A stretch of 64,000 bases of DNA from Micromonospora lupini str. Lupac 08 (GCF_000297395.2 NZ_HF570108.1:1464611-1528610), one strand, 5' to 3'. Numbered from the stretch's first letter, positions 25,959-35,510 are shown. Program-made: numbers and translations. Notes: a model not told the origin generated them from the sequence alone.

Positions 25959-26090
25959 CGGCGCACCGGAACCGCAGGATTAACCAGGCGGGGGGCGGGG
26001 CATCTGGCCCGGCATGGACGAACAGCGCACCCCGGCGGCCCTTCCGCGGGCCGACGCGCCGGGGGATCGGAAACCCCGCCGGAGTACGCC

Positions 26091-27584
26091 ATGAGCACCG
26101 TGCAGACCGGCACCGTACGCACAAATGTCCCAGCCCGGCTCGACCGCCTCCCGTGGTCCCGCTGGCACTGGATGATCGTCATCGGTCTGGGCACGGTGTG
26201 GATCCTCGACGGCCTCGAGGTGACAATCGTCGGCAACCTGTCCGGCAAGCTCGCCGAGCCCGGCAGCGGTCTGGACATCACCCAGAGCCAGGTCACCGGG
26301 CTCGCTGCCGCGCTCTATGTGGCCGGCGCCTGCACGGGCGCGCTCTTCTTCGGCTGGCTCACGGACCGGTTCGGTCGCAAGAAGCTGTTCCTGCTGACCC
26401 TGGGGCTGTACCTGGTCGCCACCGCGCTGACCGCGCTCTCCTTCGACACCTGGTGGTTCTTCCTGTTCCGGTTCCTGACCGGGATGGGCATCGGGGGCGA
26501 GTACGCGGCGATCAACTCGGCGATCGACGAGCTGATCCCGGCCCGGCACCGCGGCCGGATCGACATCATCATCAACGGCACCTTCTGGCTGGGCGCCGCG
26601 ATGGGTGCCCTGCTGACGGTGCCGCTGCTCAACGGCCTGCCGACCAACCTCGGCTGGCGGGTGGCGTTCGGCCTGGGCGCCATCCTCGGCGTGGTGGTCC
26701 TGCTGGTCCGCCGACACGTCCCGGAGAGTCCACGCTGGCTGTTCATCCACGGCCGGGCGGACGAGGCGAACGAGCTGGTCGACTCCGTGGAGGCCGAGGT
26801 CCAACGGGAGACCGGCCGGGAGCTCACCGAGGCGGACGACTACCTCACCATCCGGCAGCGTCGCAGCACGAACTTCGTGTCGATCGCGAGGACGCTCTTC
26901 GCCCGCTACCCGAAGCGCGCGATCCTGGGCTTCTCGCTGTTCATCGGGCAGGCGTTCCTCTACAACGCGATCACGTTCGGGTTCGCCCAGATCCTGGAGA
27001 CCTTCTTCGACGTGCAGCCGGGCAACAGCGGCTACTACTTCGCCGTGATCGCGGTGGGCAACCTGGCCGGTCCGCTGCTGCTGGGCCGGCTCTTCGACAC
27101 GGTGGGCCGGGTGCCGATGATCGCCGGCACGTACGTGCTCTCCGGTCTGCTGCTGCTGGGCACCGCGTGGCTGTTCCACAACGGCTCGCTCAGCGCCACC
27201 ACCATGACTGCCTGCTGGTGGATCGTGCTCTTCTTCGCCTCCGCAGGCGCGAGCGCGGCGTACCTGACGGTGAGCGAGATCTTCCCGATGGAGACCCGCG
27301 CCATGGCCATCGCGTTCTTCTACGCGATCGGCACGGCCGCCGGTGGCATCACCGGGCCGCTGCTCTTCTCGAAGCTGGTCGGCACCGGCAAGGTCGACGA
27401 CACGGTGCTGGCCTTCGTGATCGGCGCCATCGTGATGATCATCGGTGGGCTCGTCGAGATGGCGCTCGGCGTCCGGGCCGAGGGACAGTCACTGGAGAAC
27501 CTGGCCACCCCGCTCAGCGCGGAACAGGCCGAGGTGCCGTCCCCGCGCACGCCGACCGAGCGCAGCCCGTCCACCACCGGCTGA
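26091..27584 (+). CDS. MFS transporter, sugar-porter-like
   Basis: The 497-aa protein has 12 predicted membrane helices. The MFS motif 'GWLTDRFGRKKLFLLTLG' lies between TM2 and TM3, and 'RRHVPESPRWLF' (PESPR) follows TM6, typical of sugar and organic-acid porters. 'FRFLTGMGIGGEYAAINSA' is motif-like for TM4. A hydrophilic loop of about 70 residues separates the halves. Substrate cannot be assigned. ATG 26091 is chosen because the preceding frame is antisense-type codon use; no strong Shine-Dalgarno is visible. It stands alone between two terminators. Confidence 0.88.
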   Translation: MSTVQTGTVRTNVPARLDRLPWSRWHWMIVIGLGTVWILDGLEVTIVGNLSGKLAEPGSGLDITQSQVTGLAAALYVAGACTGALFFGWLTDRFGRKKLFLLTLGLYLVATALTALSFDTWWFFLFRFLTGMGIGGEYAAINSAIDELIPARHRGRIDIIINGTFWLGAAMGALLTVPLLNGLPTNLGWRVAFGLGAILGVVVLLVRRHVPESPRWLFIHGRADEANELVDSVEAEVQRETGRELTEADDYLTIRQRRSTNFVSIARTLFARYPKRAILGFSLFIGQAFLYNAITFGFAQILETFFDVQPGNSGYYFAVIAVGNLAGPLLLGRLFDTVGRVPMIAGTYVLSGLLLLGTAWLFHNGSLSATTMTACWWIVLFFASAGASAAYLTVSEIFPMETRAMAIAFFYAIGTAAGGITGPLLFSKLVGTGKVDDTVLAFVIGAIVMIIGGLVEMALGVRAEGQSLENLATPLSAEQAEVPSPRTPTERSPSTTG

Positions 27585-27594
27585 CCCCGCCGCC

Positions 27595-27626
27595 GTGCCC
27601 CCGTTCGCGACAGTGGACGGGGGCAC
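27595..27626. terminator. Bidirectional terminator
   Basis: A perfect 10-bp stem (GTGCCCCCGT with ACGGGGGCAC) and a 12-nt loop lie between the convergent MFS and GH114-like genes. Confidence 0.78.
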
Positions 27627-27670
27627 CGCCGTGTCGCGCCCCCCACCGCGCAGCGATACGCGGCCGGAGG

Positions 27671-28513
27671 TCAGGGCAGCGCGCAGGGTTCCCGCCAGGC
27701 GTCCAACGCCCGCTCCTTGCGGATCGACGCGAAGCCGTAGCCGACAGTGGTGACGCAGAAGTCGTCGGTCGACCCGGTGTACTCGACGTGGAAGACCGGC
27801 TTGCCCGCGTCCACGAACGGCAGCAGCTTGGCGCACTGGTCCAGCCGGACGCACTCCTCGTTGACCACGAAGTCGAAGTCCGGCGCCAGCGCCGCGAGCT
27901 GCGGCACGTCGTTGACCAGCCCGGGGGAGAGGTCCAGTGCGCGGGCCAACTGGGCCAGCCGGCGGTTGAACAGCAGTTGGTCGTCGAAGCCCAGGGGGAA
28001 ACCGCTGCGGTGGGCGTACCCGTCGGCGTCGGCAAGCGCCACCGCGCCGAACCCCTTGCCGCGGCACAGCCGGAACCGGTCGGCCAGCACGGGCTCCAGC
28101 GCGTCCCACGCCCGCACGTCCAGCCACCGGCTGCCCGGCCGAGGGCCGGGCGCGCCCTGCACGGCGGCGGGCACCCGGCTGGCGTCCGGGTCGGTCGAGC
28201 GCACCGAGCCGACGGGCACCTGACAGATCAGCCGCCGGTCACGGGTGCGCAGCTCGGCCGTCTGCGCGGCGGTGGTGGCCACCGGGTCGAGCAGGAAGAC
28301 GTCGGCGTCCACGGTCGGGTCGAGCGGGCCGTCGAGTTGCCACTGCCACTGCCAGTGGCGGGCCTGCGCGGCCGGCCACGGGGTGGGCGCGCCCGGCGGG
28401 GTCAGCTCGCGCCGGCACCCGTACGCCGGCACCACCAGGACGAGCACGACGCCTGCCGACACGATCCGGCGCAGCGGGCGTACGGCGGCAGGTCGCCGCG
28501 GCCGGATCCGCAT
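27671..28513 (-). CDS. GH114-like (endo-alpha-1,4-polygalactosaminidase) lipoprotein
   Basis: The 280-aa protein has a lipoprotein signal (basic start, 'SAGVVLVLVVPAYGC' with lipobox Cys). The mature domain resembles GH114: 'WQWQLDGPLD', 'LICQVPVGSV' (strand 3), 'WLDVRAWDALEPVLADR', 'KGFGAVALADADGYAHRSGF', 'FVVNEECVRLDQC' (acidic residue at the strand end) and 'PVFHVEYTG'. GH114 enzymes cut polygalactosamine-type exopolysaccharide. The expected TIM-barrel strand order is recognisable, but catalytic residues are not proven. ATG 28513 gives the normal signal length. It is downstream of the CAP-domain gene on the same strand. Confidence 0.82.
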   Translation of the reverse strand: MRIRPRRPAAVRPLRRIVSAGVVLVLVVPAYGCRRELTPPGAPTPWPAAQARHWQWQWQLDGPLDPTVDADVFLLDPVATTAAQTAELRTRDRRLICQVPVGSVRSTDPDASRVPAAVQGAPGPRPGSRWLDVRAWDALEPVLADRFRLCRGKGFGAVALADADGYAHRSGFPLGFDDQLLFNRRLAQLARALDLSPGLVNDVPQLAALAPDFDFVVNEECVRLDQCAKLLPFVDAGKPVFHVEYTGSTDDFCVTTVGYGFASIRKERALDAWREPCALP

Positions 28514-28629
28514 CGGCAGCTCCCGTGTCCCGGGCGGCCGGTCGCCGCCCACACCGGTACGCCGACCCCACGTCCGGCCCGGCGTACCTCACCGGGTCCA
28601 ACGAGCGCGGGAGCGCGGACGACGCGCCC

Positions 28630-29820
28630 TCAGCGCGGCGCCGCGAAGACCTGCGTCCAGTACGGCCCGTTGCTGCTGGCGATGCCGACGCCGATCTCGG
28701 TGAACGCGCAGTTGAGGATGTTGGCCCGGTGCCCGGAGCTGTTCATCCAGGCGTCCATCACGGCGGCCGGCGTCTTCTGGTTCCACGCCACGTTCTCGCC
28801 GTAGGTGCGCCAGGCGTAGCCGACGCGGTCCAACCGGACGCCGGTGTCGCTGCCGTCGCTGCCGGTGTGCGACATGTTCTGGTGGTCGGCCTGGTCCTGG
28901 CTGTGCCGCTGGGCTGCGGTCATCAGCTTGTCGTCGATGCTCAGCGCCTTGCAGCCGGCCTTGGCCCGCTCGGCGTTGACCAGGTCCACCACCTGTTGGG
29001 CCTGGGTGCCGACGGTGCCGCTGGCGCCCCCGGAGCCACTTGTGGTGCTGGGGGCCTTGCTGCGCTCGGCGGTGCGCCGTGACGTGGCGGTGGTCCGCGA
29101 CGCGGCCGGGGTCGGCTTGACCACCCTGCTCGGCGACGGGCTCGGCCGTGCCGCGCTGGGCGAGCTGGTCGGGGAGGGTGCGACAAGCGTGTCACCCGCC
29201 GGCTGGTCGGTCGGGACCGCGGGCGCGGCGGCGACGGTGTCGTCGACGGCTGTGGGCTCGTCGGCCGGGCCGTCGCCGCGGGGCATCGCGAGCGCGCCGA
29301 CGCCGACGCTCACCACGAGGGTGGCTGCCGCGGCGGCGCCGCCGATCATCAAGGGGCGACGCCAGCGCCGGGGCGAGCGGTGCCGCCCCTCGCCGGGCCG
29401 ACCGGCGCCGCTCCGGCCGCCGGTGGCCTGCGCGTCGGCCTCGGTACGCCAGCCGCCGCCGGTCTGCGCGGCCTCGGCACGCCAGCCGCCGCCGGTCTGC
29501 GCGTCGGCCTCGGTACGCCAGCCGCCGTCGACCTCGGTCGGCCGGGTGTCGTCGCGCCAGCCGCCGGTCGGGTCGTCACCGCGTTCGTGGCCCGGCCGGC
29601 CGGTGCCGGGTGCCTCGACCGGTGCGGTCGGGGGCGCGGGCTGCCAGCGGGCGGTGGGCTCCGCGCGGTGCCACTCCTCGCCGGGCTGGTCGGGGTCGTC
29701 CCCGAAGAGGTAGGCCGAGCGGGGCTCCGGGCGGTCGCGCAGCCAGTCCGGCTCGTCGGTCGGCCGCTCGGCGCGCCGGGGGGCGCCGTTCGGGTCCATC
29801 GGGTCGGTCCAGCCGTACAC
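28630..29820 (-). CDS. CAP/SCP-domain protein with membrane anchor and repeat-rich N-terminus
   Basis: The 396-aa protein has a roughly 155-residue polar N-terminal cytoplasmic region with three tandem 'GGGWRTEADAQT'-type units. One membrane helix ('LMIGGAAAAATLVVSVGVGA') and a Ser/Thr/Pro-rich linker follow. The C-terminal CAP domain (about 270-396) begins 'VVDLVNAERAKAGCKALSID' and carries 'HQNMSHTGSDG', 'TYGENVAWNQ' and 'AWMNSSGHRANIL', with the conserved His/Glu/His set. CAP domains bind lipids or act at cell walls; its precise role is unknown. GTG 29820 has GGAGG 7 bp before it. Confidence 0.9.
   Translation of the reverse strand: MYGWTDPMDPNGAPRRAERPTDEPDWLRDRPEPRSAYLFGDDPDQPGEEWHRAEPTARWQPAPPTAPVEAPGTGRPGHERGDDPTGGWRDDTRPTEVDGGWRTEADAQTGGGWRAEAAQTGGGWRTEADAQATGGRSGAGRPGEGRHRSPRRWRRPLMIGGAAAAATLVVSVGVGALAMPRGDGPADEPTAVDDTVAAAPAVPTDQPAGDTLVAPSPTSSPSAARPSPSPSRVVKPTPAASRTTATSRRTAERSKAPSTTSGSGGASGTVGTQAQQVVDLVNAERAKAGCKALSIDDKLMTAAQRHSQDQADHQNMSHTGSDGSDTGVRLDRVGYAWRTYGENVAWNQKTPAAVMDAWMNSSGHRANILNCAFTEIGVGIASSNGPYWTQVFAAPR
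29430..29529. repeat. In-frame tandem repeat in the CAP-domain gene
   Basis: Three near-identical units of 33-36 bp (start about 29430, 29466 and 29499) encode 'ADAQTGGGWRTE' variants. Identity between units 1 and 3 is nearly complete, indicating recent duplication within an unstructured cytoplasmic tail. Confidence 0.82.
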
Positions 29821-30194
29821 GCCTTTGCCTCCACGGGGTCGGTTGCGGGCCGGGGTGACGCTACGACTCGGCCGCGACCTGCGGCAACGTGGCTAAGGAA
29901 GAGTTAAGAGCAAGTCGGACGTCAAGGCGCTGACTTCCCCGAATCCGGGCGTACAGTAAAGGTGTCCGGACAGAGCGTGTCCGTGCCTTGCGGCAGCCCC
30001 CCGACAAGTGGACAGGTCGACGTAGAGATGATCTACGGCCTGCGAGAACTTGACGAAGGAGGGGTTTGCGGCTCAATATATAGGTGTCGCCAGTCGCGCC
30101 CGGTCATGCCCAGATACAGCTGGAATGACAGCCGCGTACAAAATTGGGCGCGCGTTTGGCCGGCCTTTCCGGCAGCGCATATCAAGGAGTCAGC
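29821..30194. other. 374-bp divergent intergenic region, promoter candidates
   Basis: No gene is supported here. It holds a 10-bp palindrome TGTCCGGACA (29963-29972) and an inverted repeat CGTAGA-5-TCTACG (30021-30037). A TACAGT box at 29952 has a weak CTGACT 16 bp upstream, and TATATA at 30077-30082 is preceded by TTGACG at 30050, but with overlong spacing. The region must contain promoters for the CAP gene and the small coiled-coil gene. No operator is identified with confidence. Confidence 0.4.
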
Positions 30195-30389
30195 ATGGCG
30201 AAGGCCCTCTACGGCCACGTAGGTGCAGCGCCCGACCGGCGTCTGCTCGACGAGGTCACCCGACTGCGTGCCAGGGTTCAGGCACTGGAGTTCGAGATCA
30301 CGCGTCTGCGTGCCGACAATGATCGGCTCGCGGCGGCTGCGGCGGAAGCGGACGACCTGCTCCGTCTCGCCGAGCCGGCGCTGACCTGA
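30195..30389 (+). CDS. Small coiled-coil protein
   Basis: The 64-aa protein begins 'MAKALYGHVGAAPDRRLLDE' and continues as a single leucine-zipper-like helix ('LRARVQALEFEITRLRADN') ending 'DDLLRLAEPALT'. AAGGAG at 30184-30189 supports ATG 30195. Small proteins starting MAKAL.GYVG with the same helix are familiar as conserved hypotheticals in actinomycetes. Dimerisation is likely; no DNA-binding motif is visible. It precedes smc by 349 bp, with a terminator between, so it is a separate unit. Confidence 0.75.
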   Translation: MAKALYGHVGAAPDRRLLDEVTRLRARVQALEFEITRLRADNDRLAAAAAEADDLLRLAEPALT

Positions 30390-30738
30390 TCTTCGGGTCG
30401 GAAAACTGAATCGCAGCACCACCGCAAAAATGCGCGCCGACACCTCTGTGCCGGCGCGCAACGCTGTCCGGCGCCTTTCGCGTCCGACCATTTCTGATCT
30501 TGTGACCGGCCCCGGGATAACCGCACGCACTGTTTCGCCGAAACGCCCCGACCGGCGGGCCGATCATGAACGGAGTTTGTCTTTCTCGTCGCTGCCGTGC
30601 GAGCAGCGCGCTCGCCGTCGACACGGCCCCGGGGCGGGTCGCGTGCCGGGTCGCTCCCGCCACCGGGTTAGTCTGCGGGTTCACCCAGGTCCCCGCAGCC
30701 GGCGACGGTACGGCGGCCACCGGACGAGGATCGAGTAG
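30390..30738. terminator. 349-bp gap with a hairpin terminator at 30432-30459
   Basis: A 12-bp stem with one mismatch (GCGCGCCGACAC pairing GTGCCGGCGCGC, 30432-30459) should end the coiled-coil gene transcript. The remaining roughly 280 bp before smc contain no open frame with supporting features and no RNA gene I recognise. It presumably holds the smc promoter. Confidence 0.65.
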
Positions 30739-33700
30739 GTGTATCTCAAGAGCCTGACGGTGAAGGGCTTCAAATCCTTCGCCTCCGCCACGACGTTGAA
30801 GCTGGAGCCCGGGATCACCTGCGTGGTGGGCCCGAACGGCTCCGGCAAGTCCAACGTCGTCGACGCCATCGCCTGGGTGCTCGGCGAGCAGGGCGCGAAG
30901 GCGCTGCGCGGCGGCAAGATGGAGGACGTCATCTTCGCCGGCACCGCCGGCCGCGCGCCGCTGGGCCGGGCCGAGGTCACCCTCACCATCGACAACACCG
31001 ACGGCGCGCTGCCCATCGAGTACACCGAGGTCTCCATCACCCGCCGGATGTTCCGCTCCGGCGAGAGCGAGTACGAGATCAACGGCAACTCCTGCCGCCT
31101 GCTCGACATCCAGGAGCTGCTGTCCGACTCCGGCATCGGCCGGGAGATGCACATCATCGTCGGCCAGGGCCGGCTCGACGGCATGCTGCACGCCAAGCCG
31201 GAGGACCGTCGGGCGTTCATCGAGGAGGCGGCAGGCGTCCTCAAACACCGCAAGCGCAAGGAAAAGGCGCTGCGCAAGCTCGACGCCATGCAGGTGAACC
31301 TCAACCGGCTCACCGACCTCACGGCCGAGCTGCGTCGCCAGCTCAAGCCGCTGGGCCGGCAGGCGGAGGTGGCCCGGCGTGCCGCCGCCATCCAGGCCAA
31401 CCTGCGCGACGCCCGGCTGCGACTGCTCGCCGACGACCTGGCCACCCTGCGGACCACCCTGGACCGGGAGATCGCCGACGAGACCGCGCTGCGGGAGCGG
31501 CGTGAGCAGATCGAGGGCGAGCACGCCGAGGTGCAGGGCCGGCTCGGCGAGTTGGAGGCCGCCCTCGCCGAGGACGCTCCGCTGCTCGCCGCCGCCCAGG
31601 ACACCTGGTACAAGCTCTCCGCCCTCCAGGAGCGCTTCCGCTCGATCGAGCAGCTCGCCCGGGAGCGACTGCGGCACCTCAGCGCCACCGGCGACGACGA
31701 GCGGCCCGGCCGCGACCCCGACCAGCTGGAGGCCGAGGCCGAGCGGGTCCGCGAGCAGGAGGAGGAGCTGCGCGCGGCGCTCACCGACGACCAGATCCGG
31801 CTCGCCGAGGCGGTCGAGCACCGCCAGGAGCTGGAACGGCAGCTCGCCGCCGCCGAGCGGGAGCTGGTCGCCGCCGCGAAGGCCATCGCCGACCGGCGTG
31901 AGGGCATGGCCCGCCTCACCGGCCAGGTCAACTCGGCCCGCGCCCGCACCACGAGCGCCGGCGAGGAGATCGAACGCCTCGCCGTCGCGCACGCCGACGC
32001 GCTCGGCCGCGCCGAGCAGGCGCAGGCCGATCTGGACGCGGTGGCCGCGCAGTCCACCGAGGCGGACCGGGACAACGCCGACCTGGACGCCCGGCACGCC
32101 GAGGCGGTCGCCGTCCAGGAGCGGGCACAGGCGACCGTCCGGTCGCTTGCCGACGCCGAGCGGGCCGCCGAGAAGGACGCCGCCACCTGGAAGGCCCGCG
32201 AGGAGGCGCTCGCCCTGGGGCTGCGGCGCAAGGACGGCGCGGGAGCGCTGCTCGCCCGCGCCGACGACGTTCCGGGCCTGCTCGGCAGCCTCGCCGGGCT
32301 GCTCACCGTCGCGCCGGGGCACGAGGCCGCGCTGGCCGCCGCGCTCGGCGGGCTCGCCGACGCGGTCGCCGTCAGCGGAGTCGACGAGGCCGTCGAGGCG
32401 ATGCGGCTGCTGAAGATCTCCGACGCCGGCCGGGCCGGTCTGCTGGTCGGCAGCCCGGCCGGGCCGGGCATGACCGGCTCCGCCGACGCGCTGCGTCCGA
32501 AGCTCCCCGACGGCGCCCGCTGGGCCCCCGACCTGGTGGAGTGCACGCCCGACATTCGTCCGGCAGTGCACCGGGCGCTGCGCGACGTGGCCCTTGTCGA
32601 CGATCTCGCCGCCGCCGCCGAGCTGGTCGCCGGCAACCCCGAACTGCGGGCCGTCACCCCGGACGGGGACGTCGTCGGGGCGTACGCGGCGGCCGGCGGG
32701 TCGGCCAAGGCCCCCAGCTACATCGAGGTGCAGGCGGCCGTCGAGGAGGCCCGCACCAACCGGCTCGCCGCCGAACGCTCCGGGGCGGAGCTGCGCGACC
32801 AGCTCGTCGAGGCGCGTGCCGAGGTGGCCTCCGCCAAGGAGACCGTGCAGCACGCCGCCGCCGAGAAGCGCGAGGCGGAGAGCCACCGCAACGCCGCCGC
32901 CCGCCGGCTCGCCGAGCTGGGCGCGGCTGCCCGCTCGGCGAAGGCGGAGACGGACCGGCTGGGCGAGTCCCGGGCCCGGGCGGAGGCGGCCCGGCAGCGG
33001 GACCTCGCCACGCTCGACGAGCTGGAGGAGCGGCTGCGGCTGGCCGAGGAGACCCCCGTCGACGCCGAGCCCTCGGCCGAGGAGCGCGACCAGCTCGCCG
33101 CGATGGTGCCGCAGGCCCGGCAGAACGAGATGGAGGTCCGGCTCGCCGTGCGTACCGCCGAGGAGCGGGTCTCCTCGATCGCCGGTCGGGCCGACTCGCT
33201 GGCCCGGCAGGCCACCGCGGAGCGGGCCGCCCGGGAACGCGCCGCGGCGCGGCGGGCCGCGCGCACCCGGGGCGCGGGCATCGCCCGGGCCGTCGCCGGC
33301 GGCGCCCGGGAGGCGCTCACCCGCCTCACCACGTCGATCGCGGCCGCCGAGGAGCACCGCGACGCCGTCGCGCGGGAGCGCGCCGCCCGCGAGGCCGAGC
33401 TGCAGGAGGTACGCGGAGCGGCCAAGCGGCTCGGCGCGGAGCTGGAACGGCTGACCAGCCAGGTGCACCGCGACGAGGTGGCCCGCGCGGAGCAGCGCCT
33501 GCGCATCGAGCAGTTGGAGGCGAAGGCCGCCGAGGACTTCGGGCTGGACGTGGAGACGCTCGTCGCCGAGTACGGCCCCACCCAGCCCGTCCCGCCGACC
33601 CAGGCGGACGTGGCGGCGGCCGAGCGCGACGGGCTGCCGGTGCCCGAGCCGGTCCGCTACGAGCGGCCGGTGCAGGAGAAGCGGGCCGCCAAGGCGGAAC

Positions 33701-34353
33701 GCGAGCTGGCCCTGCTCGGCAAGGTCAACCCGCTGGCGCTTGAGGAGTTCGCCGCGCTGGAGGAGCGCTTCAAGTTCCTCTCCGAGCAGTTGGAGGACCT
33801 CAAGGCGACCCGGCGGGACCTGCTCACCGTGGTCAAGGACGTGGACGAGCGGATCCTGGAGGTCTTCGCCAGCGCGTTCGAGGACACGGCCCGGGAGTTC
33901 GAGCAGGTGTTCACGGTGCTCTTCCCCGGCGGTGAGGGGCGGCTGATCCTCACCGACCCCGAGGACCTGCTCACCACAGGCGTCGAGGTCGAGGCCCGCC
34001 CGCCGGGTAAGAAGATCAAGCGGCTGTCGCTGCTCTCCGGTGGCGAGCGGTCGCTGACCGCGGTGGCCATGCTGGTGGCGATCTTCCGCGCCCGGCCGAG
34101 CCCGTTCTACATCATGGACGAGGTGGAGGCGGCCCTGGACGACGTGAACCTGGGCCGGCTGATCACGTTGCTGGCACAGTTGCGGGAGAAGAGTCAGCTG
34201 ATCGTCATCACGCACCAGAAGCGGACGATGGAGATCGCCGACGCGCTCTACGGGGTGACCATGCGCAGCGGGGTCACCCAGGTGATCAGCCAACGGCTCA
34301 ACCGGGCCGACGAGGACGACCAGCGGCACCGCCGCGGCGAGGAGAACGGGTAG
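30739..34353 (+). CDS. smc: Chromosome segregation protein SMC
   Basis: The 1,204-aa ATPase organises the chromosome as a dimer with ScpA/ScpB. Walker A 'GPNGSGKSN' is at residues 31-39. Two long coiled coils flank a hinge (about residues 505-640, 'GLLVGSPAGPGMTGSADALR'), and the C-terminal head has the signature 'LSLLSGGERSLTAVAML' (about 1095-1111) and Walker B 'FYIMDEVEAALDD' (about 1120). The GTG at 30739 begins 'MYLKSLTVKGFKSFA', the family start. Length is normal. The stop overlaps the next gene by one base. Confidence 0.98.
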   Translation: MYLKSLTVKGFKSFASATTLKLEPGITCVVGPNGSGKSNVVDAIAWVLGEQGAKALRGGKMEDVIFAGTAGRAPLGRAEVTLTIDNTDGALPIEYTEVSITRRMFRSGESEYEINGNSCRLLDIQELLSDSGIGREMHIIVGQGRLDGMLHAKPEDRRAFIEEAAGVLKHRKRKEKALRKLDAMQVNLNRLTDLTAELRRQLKPLGRQAEVARRAAAIQANLRDARLRLLADDLATLRTTLDREIADETALRERREQIEGEHAEVQGRLGELEAALAEDAPLLAAAQDTWYKLSALQERFRSIEQLARERLRHLSATGDDERPGRDPDQLEAEAERVREQEEELRAALTDDQIRLAEAVEHRQELERQLAAAERELVAAAKAIADRREGMARLTGQVNSARARTTSAGEEIERLAVAHADALGRAEQAQADLDAVAAQSTEADRDNADLDARHAEAVAVQERAQATVRSLADAERAAEKDAATWKAREEALALGLRRKDGAGALLARADDVPGLLGSLAGLLTVAPGHEAALAAALGGLADAVAVSGVDEAVEAMRLLKISDAGRAGLLVGSPAGPGMTGSADALRPKLPDGARWAPDLVECTPDIRPAVHRALRDVALVDDLAAAAELVAGNPELRAVTPDGDVVGAYAAAGGSAKAPSYIEVQAAVEEARTNRLAAERSGAELRDQLVEARAEVASAKETVQHAAAEKREAESHRNAAARRLAELGAAARSAKAETDRLGESRARAEAARQRDLATLDELEERLRLAEETPVDAEPSAEERDQLAAMVPQARQNEMEVRLAVRTAEERVSSIAGRADSLARQATAERAARERAAARRAARTRGAGIARAVAGGAREALTRLTTSIAAAEEHRDAVARERAAREAELQEVRGAAKRLGAELERLTSQVHRDEVARAEQRLRIEQLEAKAAEDFGLDVETLVAEYGPTQPVPPTQADVAAAERDGLPVPEPVRYERPVQEKRAAKAERELALLGKVNPLALEEFAALEERFKFLSEQLEDLKATRRDLLTVVKDVDERILEVFASAFEDTAREFEQVFTVLFPGGEGRLILTDPEDLLTTGVEVEARPPGKKIKRLSLLSGGERSLTAVAMLVAIFRARPSPFYIMDEVEAALDDVNLGRLITLLAQLREKSQLIVITHQKRTMEIADALYGVTMRSGVTQVISQRLNRADEDDQRHRRGEENG

Positions 34354-34973
34354 TGGCTCGGGAACGCGCGACGGCGCTCCTGCTGGATCTGGACGGCGTA
34401 CTGCGTCGGTTCGACCCGGCGGTGGCCGCCGGGGTGGAGCGGGAGTACGGCCTCGCCGACGGTGTGCTCAGCGAGATCGCCATGCAGTGGGGCCGTCTCC
34501 AGCCGGTGCTCACCGGGCAGGTCAGCCACGCCGACTGGATGAGCAGTGTGGCCGACGCCCTGGCCGAGCCGGCCGGCGGCCCGGACCGGGCCCAGGCGGC
34601 GGTGCAGCAGTGGCAGCGCTACCGGGGTGAGGTCGACACCGAGGTGCTCGACTTCGTCCGGGAGGTGCGCGCCGCCGGTGTCCGGGTTGGCCTGGCCACC
34701 AACGCCACCGACCTGCTCGACGCCGACCTCACCACGCTCGGCCTGGTCGGCGAACTGGACGTGGTGGTCAACTCCTCGACGCTCGGGGTGCACAAGCCGG
34801 CCCCGGAGTACTTCCAGGCCGCCTGCCAGGCGCTGGCCACCCCGCCGGCCCGGGTGCTCTTCGTCGACGACGAGGACTGGGCCGTACGGGGCGCCCGGTC
34901 CGCCGGGCTGTCGGCGCACCGCTGGGGCGGCCACGCCGACCTGCGCTACCTGCGGGCGGCGCTCACCCACTGA
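34353..34973 (+). CDS. HAD-family hydrolase
   Basis: The 206-aa protein has the HAD motifs: 'ALLLDLDGVL' (nucleophile Asp, motif I), 'VGLATNAT' (motif II), 'GVHKPAPEYF' (motif III Lys) and 'VLFVDDEDWAVRGAR' (motif IV acids). A helical cap lies between motifs I and II, as in epoxide-hydrolase-like or phosphatase HADs. The substrate is unknown. GTG 34353 shares its first base with the smc stop, so the two are tightly coupled. It converges with a DinB gene 7 bp away. Confidence 0.88.
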   Translation: MARERATALLLDLDGVLRRFDPAVAAGVEREYGLADGVLSEIAMQWGRLQPVLTGQVSHADWMSSVADALAEPAGGPDRAQAAVQQWQRYRGEVDTEVLDFVREVRAAGVRVGLATNATDLLDADLTTLGLVGELDVVVNSSTLGVHKPAPEYFQAACQALATPPARVLFVDDEDWAVRGARSAGLSAHRWGGHADLRYLRAALTH

Positions 34974-34979
34974 GGCCGC

Positions 34980-35510
34980 TCACTCGCCGGTGACGCCGTC
35001 GATGCGCTCCCGGATCAGGTCGGCGTGTCCGTTGTGCCGGGCGTACTCCTCGATCATGTGCACGTACACCCAGCGCAGGCTGAAGGTGGGGGTGCCGTCC
35101 CTGCGGGGCAGCGTGAACGTCTCGTCCAGGGACCGTCCCTCGGTCACCGCGCGGGCCGCGTCGACCTCGGCTCGGAAGGTGGCGAAGGCGGCCTCGGCAT
35201 CGGCGCCGGCCGCGGCGTGGAAGTCGGCGTCGTTGTCCGTGTCGTAGTCGTAGAGGTCGGGCAGGTCCTGGCCGGCGAAGCGCTGGCGGAACCAGGACCG
35301 CTCGACATCGGTCATGTGCAGGACCAACCCGAGCAGGCTGAGGTCGGACGGCTCGACGCTCGCCGAGCGTAACTGCTCGGCCGTCAGGCCGGCACACTTG
35401 TGCAGCAGGGTGTCGCGGTGGTAATCGAGCCAGCCCTCCAGCATGGTGCGCTCGTCAGCGACCAAGGGCTCCTGAGTGCGGTCGATCTTCGGTGCTCGCC
35501 ATGTCGTCAT
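34980..35510 (-). CDS. DinB/DUF664 family protein
   Basis: The 176-aa protein has the DUF664 pattern 'MLEGWLDYHRDTLLHKCAGL', 'LLGLVLHMTDVERSWFRQRF' and 'WVYVHMIEEYARHNGHADLI'. The three metal-binding His (HMTDVE, HMIEEYARHNGH) of the DinB four-helix fold are present. Such proteins include thiol-dependent S-transferases that use mycothiol or bacillithiol, and mycothiol would be the natural thiol in an actinomycete. The substrate is unknown. It follows the Usp gene on the same strand after 42 bp. Confidence 0.88.
   Translation of the reverse strand: MTTWRAPKIDRTQEPLVADERTMLEGWLDYHRDTLLHKCAGLTAEQLRSASVEPSDLSLLGLVLHMTDVERSWFRQRFAGQDLPDLYDYDTDNDADFHAAAGADAEAAFATFRAEVDAARAVTEGRSLDETFTLPRRDGTPTFSLRWVYVHMIEEYARHNGHADLIRERIDGVTGE

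Noticed and set aside
30050..30082. TTGACG...TATATA as a sigma-70 type promoter
   Set aside because: The 21-bp spacing is too long for a standard promoter.
30298..34329. 1,343-codon antisense open frame across smc
   Set aside because: It is a codon-bias shadow of smc in a high-GC genome; no domains, start signal or RBS support it.
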